Source: Thermomicrobiaceae bacterium (GTDB lineage: Bacteria; Chloroflexota; Chloroflexia; Thermomicrobiales; Thermomicrobiaceae). Taken from it: a stretch of 9,891 nt of DNA. Of this stretch, positions 7,375 through 9,891 are shown one piece after another. Below the pieces are notes generated by a model that searched no databases, had not been told where the DNA came from, and saw only the letters and a program-made list of their open reading frames with translations. The stretch is taken from NCBI GenBank assembly GCA_007122555.1, contig SKTL01000352.1:1-9891 (forward strand), written 5' to 3'. Position 1 is the first letter of the stretch, and each line of letters begins with the position of its first letter. The translations under genes were made by a program, and so were the position numbers.

Positions 7375-7425
7375 AACTAAGTGTACGTACACTAAGTGTT
7401 CGATCGAAGGATGGCGTACGTACGC
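7375..7425. promoter_or_regulatory. Cluster of three palindromes, candidate operators between the flippase-like gene and larE
   Basis: Three perfect palindromes lie within 46 bp: AGTGTACGTACACT (7380-7393), TTCGATCGAA (7399-7408) and GCGTACGTACGC (7414-7425). The first and third share the core GTACGTAC, and their centres are 33 bp apart, close to three helical turns. The direct repeat ACTAAGTGT occurs at 7376-7384 and 7391-7399. This density of symmetry is typical of binding sites for dimeric regulators. The sites overlap the likely flippase-gene promoter and lie just upstream of the larE promoter. No regulator gene is in the window. Confidence 0.55.
7380..7408 (-). promoter_or_regulatory. 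Possible promoter of the flippase-like gene
   Basis: Read on the minus strand, TTCGAT (7408-7403) and TACACT (7385-7380) are 17 bp apart, giving a start near 7373 and a leader of about 23 nt. The -35 match is weak. Both boxes fall inside the palindrome cluster, which would make it a natural target for a repressor. Confidence 0.35.
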
Positions 7426-7445
7426 AACTGATGTATGGTCGTTCG

Positions 7446-7475
7446 TTGACCGGTTCGATTCGGCTCTGATACCAT
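7446..7475 (+). promoter_or_regulatory. Promoter of larE
   Basis: TTGACC (7446-7451) and TACCAT (7470-7475) are separated by 18 bp, with TG at 7467-7468 as extended -10. The predicted start near 7482 lies after the in-frame ATG at 7478, which supports GTG 7529 as the true translation start of larE. Confidence 0.5.
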
Positions 7476-7528
7476 CCATGCGAGCGTACCAGCGTCATCA
7501 CCGCATTGTACGAGAAACAGAGGGATCC

Positions 7529-8386
7529 GTGTTTCAGACTCCGGGGCTTCAAGCCCGCTACGATGAACTCACCGCGCACATCCGGCAAATGGGCTCCGTT
7601 ATCGTAGCCTTCAGCGCCGGGGTGGACAGCACCCTGCTTGTCCGGGCATCGAAGGACGCGCTCGGGAGCGATCTCGTAGTCGCAGTTACCGGCCTCTCCG
7701 ATACGTACCCGGAGGAGGAAATGCAGGAAGCGCGCGAGCTTGCCCAGGAGCTCGGGGTTGAGCACGTCATGGCCCGAACCGAGGAATTGACAGATCCGCG
7801 CTACGCCCAGAATTCTCACCAGCGGTGTTTCTTCTGCAAGAACGAGTTGTATGGGCGACTGGAGCGCGTCCGTGAAGAGCGTGGATTCAATCTGGTGATT
7901 GACGGAACGAACGCCGATGACCTCGGAGATCATCGGCCCGGATTGCGCGCCGCCCGGGATCTCGGAGTTCGCAGCCCACTGGAAGAGATAGGCATGACGA
8001 AGGACGAAATCCGGGGGATCTCGAACGAGCTGGGGTTGAGAACCTGGGACAAGCCTGCATTCGCCTGCCTCTCTTCTCGCTTCCCCTATGGCACGCCGAT
8101 CACCGTCGAGAAGCTCAAACAGGTCGATGCAGCCGAACGCGTCCTGCGGCAGCTGGGATTCAAGGGCTTCCGGGTTCGGCACCACGAGAGCATCGCGCGA
8201 ATTGAAGTCACTCCGGACGATTTCCCGCGAATAGTAGAGCATCACGAGGAGATCGTTGAGGGTATCAAGGCGGCTGGATACCGGTTTGTGACGCTCGATC
8301 TCAAAGGCTACGCCTCTGGCAGTCTGAACGACGAGCTCTCAATCAAGCTCCGCCAGACGACCGCCGAAACGGCGCGGAGCGCGTGA
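7529..8386 (+). CDS. larE: ATP-dependent sacrificial sulfur transferase LarE (PP-loop family)
   Basis: This 285-residue protein belongs to the N-type ATP pyrophosphatase family. LarE adenylates the nicotinate-derived precursor and inserts sulfur during synthesis of the nickel-pincer cofactor of lactate racemase and relatives. The PP-loop is VAFSAGVDSTLL, with S29-A30-G31-V32-D33-S34; the second position is Ala where Gly is more usual. HQRCFFCKNELYGRL supplies C100 and C103, and KPAFACLSSRFPYG supplies C180, the position corresponding to the sulfur-donating cysteine. Three cysteines rather than one suggests the iron-sulfur-cluster variant rather than the sacrificial-cysteine type, an inference from spacing only. 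The GTG start has AGAGGG upstream with a 4-nt gap. larA, larB and larC are not adjacent. It converges with asd across a hairpin. Confidence 0.88.
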   Translation: MFQTPGLQARYDELTAHIRQMGSVIVAFSAGVDSTLLVRASKDALGSDLVVAVTGLSDTYPEEEMQEARELAQELGVEHVMARTEELTDPRYAQNSHQRCFFCKNELYGRLERVREERGFNLVIDGTNADDLGDHRPGLRAARDLGVRSPLEEIGMTKDEIRGISNELGLRTWDKPAFACLSSRFPYGTPITVEKLKQVDAAERVLRQLGFKGFRVRHHESIARIEVTPDDFPRIVEHHEEIVEGIKAAGYRFVTLDLKGYASGSLNDELSIKLRQTTAETARSA

Positions 8387-8406
8387 CCCGCCTGATCAGA
8401 CACTAT

Positions 8407-8430
8407 CCCTCTCCCACGTTCGGGAGAGGG
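8407..8430. repeat. Perfect hairpin between convergent larE and asd
   Basis: CCCTCTCCC (8407-8415) pairs perfectly with GGGAGAGGG (8422-8430) around the loop ACGTTC. It stands 20 bp after the larE stop and 36 bp after the asd stop, so it could serve the ends of both transcripts. Neither side has a T-run, so it is not a standard intrinsic terminator. Motifs of this CCCTCTCCC...GGGAGAGGG kind are often dispersed intergenic repeats in GC-rich bacteria; copy number cannot be judged here. Confidence 0.6.
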
Positions 8431-8466
8431 AAGCGATTGCGCAGCTCGGGATTCAGGGATCGTGAA

Positions 8467-9522
8467 CTAGCTGATGAACCCTTCTTTGACGAGCAGCTCG
8501 GCATTGAGAATTGACGCTCCGGCGGCGCCGCGGATGGTATTGTGTCCCAGCACCATGAACTTCACATCGAAAATCGAGCATTCACGGACGCGTCCGACGA
8601 CTGACGCCATGCCGCTTTCCGCATCACGATCAAGGACAGGCTGCGGGCGATCAGCCTGATCACGCACCACGATCGGATTCGCGGGCGCCGACGGCAGCCC
8701 GAGTTTCTGCGGACTTGCCTGAAACGAGCGGAACGAATCAATGATCTGCTCGATACCTGCTGGCTTTCGGAGTTTCAAACTGACCGATTCTGTGTGACCA
8801 TCGCGTACCGGAACGCGCGTGCACTGGGTGCTCACGGTTATCGCGGCCGATGCGATGTGATCGCCGGACATCGTTCCGAGCAGCTTCAGCGTCTCTGATT
8901 CGATCTTCTCTTCCTCACCGCCGATGTATGGAACGATGTTATCGACCATATCAAGCGACGGAACACCCGGATAGCCGGCTCCGGAAACGGCCTGTAGCGT
9001 GGTGACCATCGCCAGCTCGATGCCGAACTGCTCCCAGATCGGTTTCAGCGCCAGGACGAGGTGGATGGTTGAGCAGTTCGGATTCGCGACCACCAGCCCG
9101 CGATCCCAGCCCCGGTTTTGGCGTTGAACGTCGATAAGGGCCAGGTGCTCTTTGTTAACTTCTGGAATCATCAGCGGAACGTCCGGGATCATCCGGTTAT
9201 CGCTGGCATTGGTAAAGACCTGCTTACCCTGGGCCGCCAGCTCGATCTCGATCGTGGAAGCGAGCCCGCCCGGCAATGAGGAAAAAACGATCTGGCTATC
9301 CAGTTTGTCCTGCAGCCCCTTGACGCGGATCTCTCGCGCGGATTCCGGGATCGCGTCGCTGACGCGCCAGTCGCAAACATCCGAGTATTTCTGACCTGAT
9401 GAGCGGTCACTTGCGACGAGTTCGTTCACCTCGAACCACGGGTGTCGCTGGAGCAGTTGAATGAACCGCTGTCCGACACTTCCCGTCGCTCCCAGGACTG
9501 CTACACTGAGCTTCTCGGCCAT
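8467..9522 (-). CDS. asd: Aspartate-semialdehyde dehydrogenase, archaeal/fungal type
   Basis: This 351-residue NADP-dependent enzyme reduces aspartyl phosphate to aspartate semialdehyde, the branch point toward lysine, methionine, threonine and isoleucine. The N-terminal Rossmann motif is VLGATGSVGQRF (9-20). The catalytic cysteine C150 is in ANPNCSTIH, and the substrate-binding arginine and acid-base histidine are R236 and H243 in TRVPVRDGHTESV. The NPNCS form and the GGEEEKIESE stretch (201-210) are marks of the archaeal/fungal branch, not of the Escherichia coli-type enzyme, which carries its cysteine in a different context. Length is normal. The ATG at 9522 is preceded by AGGGAG with a 4-nt gap. 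Its leader carries a threonine attenuator, and a divergent gene starts at 9850. Confidence 0.95.
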   Translation of the reverse strand: MAEKLSVAVLGATGSVGQRFIQLLQRHPWFEVNELVASDRSSGQKYSDVCDWRVSDAIPESAREIRVKGLQDKLDSQIVFSSLPGGLASTIEIELAAQGKQVFTNASDNRMIPDVPLMIPEVNKEHLALIDVQRQNRGWDRGLVVANPNCSTIHLVLALKPIWEQFGIELAMVTTLQAVSGAGYPGVPSLDMVDNIVPYIGGEEEKIESETLKLLGTMSGDHIASAAITVSTQCTRVPVRDGHTESVSLKLRKPAGIEQIIDSFRSFQASPQKLGLPSAPANPIVVRDQADRPQPVLDRDAESGMASVVGRVRECSIFDVKFMVLGHNTIRGAAGASILNAELLVKEGFIS

Positions 9523-9562
9523 CGAACTCCCTCACTTTCACTTCCTGATGGCGTTTTCAGGA

Positions 9563-9599
9563 CAAACAAAACGGCAGAGGTTACGGAAAACCCCTGCCG
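9563..9599 (-). terminator. Intrinsic terminator (attenuator) upstream of asd
   Basis: On the minus strand an 11-bp stem pairs CGGCAGGGGTT (9599-9589) with AACCTCTGCCG (9582-9572), with one G-U pair and the loop TTCCGT. The T-rich tail TTTTGTTTG follows. It lies 40 nt before the asd start and about 30 nt after the stop codon of the threonine leader peptide, the standard place for an attenuator. Confidence 0.85.
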
Positions 9600-9658
9600 G
9601 TACTGCCTCGATCGGTTATGGTTAGACGTCAGTCAACCACCTCCGACCGGGTACCGGC
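9596..9658 (-). promoter_or_regulatory. Antiterminator structure of the asd threonine attenuator
   Basis: GCCGGTAC (9658-9651, in the leader codons Ala-Gly-Thr) is perfectly complementary to GTACCGGC (9603-9596), which includes the first bases of the terminator 5' arm. Nested inside, CGGTCGG (9649-9643) pairs with CCGATCG (9615-9609) and GTGGTT (9640-9635) with AACCAT (9623-9618), each with one wobble pair. The result is one long alternative structure that cannot coexist with the full terminator stem. A ribosome halted at the first Ile/Thr codons (9694-9680) leaves 9658 onward free; one reaching the stop codon covers it. Confidence 0.65.
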
Positions 9659-9709
9659 CGTGGTAGTGGTAGTCATTCCAGTGGTGGTGATAATGACCAG
9701 CTGACGCAC
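9629..9709 (-). CDS. Threonine-rich leader peptide of asd (thrL-like attenuator peptide)
   Basis: A 26-codon ORF opens with GTG and ends with TGA in front of an attenuator hairpin. After MRQLV the peptide reads IITTTGMTTTTTAGT and then RSEVVD. Nine of 26 residues are Thr, eight of them within ten positions, with two Ile and an internal Met: the products made from aspartate semialdehyde. The GTG is preceded by AAAGGA (9725-9720) with a 10-nt gap. Upstream, the frame is closed by a TGA at about 9728-9726. The arrangement closely parallels the enterobacterial thr operon leader, whose peptide is also a run of Thr and Ile, but it precedes asd, not thrA. That it is translated and regulatory is inferred from codon content and hairpins. 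Confidence 0.82.
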   Translation of the reverse strand: MRQLVIITTTGMTTTTTAGTRSEVVD

Positions 9710-9735
9710 CTGCGCGATGTCCTTTCAGACATTGC

Positions 9736-9766
9736 TACACTATCTGTTCGACGCCGCTGGCGTCGA
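9736..9766 (+). promoter_or_regulatory. Extended -10 element and perfect inverted repeat upstream of the divergent gene
   Basis: TGCTACACT (9733-9741) looks like an extended -10 promoter for the rightward gene, although no good -35 box is visible. Just after it, TCGACGCC (9748-9755) and GGCGTCGA (9759-9766) form a perfect 8-bp inverted repeat with a 3-base centre. If both divergent promoters are as drawn, this repeat lies at the 5' ends of both transcripts. It could be an operator or an RNA 5' hairpin. Confidence 0.4.
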
Positions 9767-9774
9767 GTGAGCAG

Positions 9775-9803
9775 ACGATAACAGTATCGATCCCGAAATG
9801 CAA
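9775..9803 (-). promoter_or_regulatory. Possible promoter of the asd leader transcript
   Basis: On the minus strand TTGCAT (9803-9798) and TATCGT (9780-9775) are 17 bp apart. The transcript would start near 9768, about 60 nt before the leader peptide. The -10 match is only fair, and a different start is possible. Confidence 0.4.
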
Positions 9804-9849
9804 ATTGATTGAACCCGATTCGATCATTCTCGAAACGGAGGGGGAGAGT

Positions 9850-9891
9850 ATGAATCAAGCGAACCAGGTTGAGGTTGCGATTCTCGGACTC
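9850..9891 (+). CDS. Start of an unidentified gene, possibly homoserine dehydrogenase (3' truncated by window edge)
   Basis: Only 14 codons are visible: MNQANQVEVAILGL. The ATG is preceded by a strong ribosome site, GGAGGGGGAG (9838-9847). VEVAILGL looks like the first beta strand of a Rossmann fold leading into a Gly-rich dinucleotide loop. Homoserine dehydrogenases commonly begin in this way, and divergence from an asd gene with a threonine leader fits, since that enzyme uses the Asd product. Many other NAD(P)-binding proteins begin the same way, so the identity is a guess. The gene itself is well supported. Confidence 0.6.
   Translation, partial: MNQANQVEVAILGL

Noticed and set aside
7478..7528. 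N-terminal extension of LarE from ATG 7478
   Set aside because: The ATG lies upstream of the predicted transcription start and lacks a ribosome site, while GTG 7529 has AGAGGG at suitable distance and starts closer to the conserved core.

Overview
The window is a moderately GC-rich bacterial chromosomal segment of housekeeping and amino-acid-biosynthesis genes. I see no phage, transposon, CRISPR or integration signature. The gene set (ilvB-ilvN, rpsO-pnp, a flippase-like membrane protein, a LarE-type sulfur transferase, an archaeal/fungal-type aspartate-semialdehyde dehydrogenase) would fit a Chloroflexota/Thermomicrobia-like organism. That placement rests on protein style only and is tentative.

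Layout, left to right. (1) The 3' end of an MFS transporter (1-381). (2) A sigma-70-type promoter (423-451), a leader ORF rich in Leu/Val/Ile (487-675), and overlapping antiterminator and terminator hairpins (654-740). These precede ilvB (792-2531) and ilvN (2536-3054), the two subunits of acetohydroxyacid synthase. (3) rpsO (3207-3476) with its own promoter and a downstream terminator, then a gene-free stretch of about 380 bp holding a long imperfect stem-loop (3697-3772), then pnp (3855-6212) and its terminator. (4) A minus-strand multi-pass flippase-like gene (6289-7350), diverging from larE (7529-8386). Three perfect palindromes lie between them. (5) A convergent hairpin (8407-8430), then asd on the minus strand (8467-9522). 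The asd leader (about 9560-9768) holds a short Thr/Ile/Met leader peptide (9629-9709) and mutually exclusive antiterminator and terminator hairpins. (6) A divergent gene starting at 9850 and cut by the window edge. Its first residues look like a Rossmann beta strand, possibly homoserine dehydrogenase.

The strongest observation is that two separate biosynthetic units each carry a complete ribosome-mediated transcription attenuator. For ilvBN the regulatory codons are Leu/Val/Ile, the end products of the acetohydroxyacid synthase pathway. For asd they are Thr, with some Ile and Met, the end products of the aspartate-semialdehyde branch. In both, base-pairing places the 5' arm of an intrinsic terminator in an alternative hairpin whose 5' arm lies inside the end of the leader ORF, as in the enterobacterial thr and ilv leaders. 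A second RNA-level feature is the long stem-loop before pnp, which resembles the RNase III/PNPase autoregulatory hairpin known from Escherichia coli.
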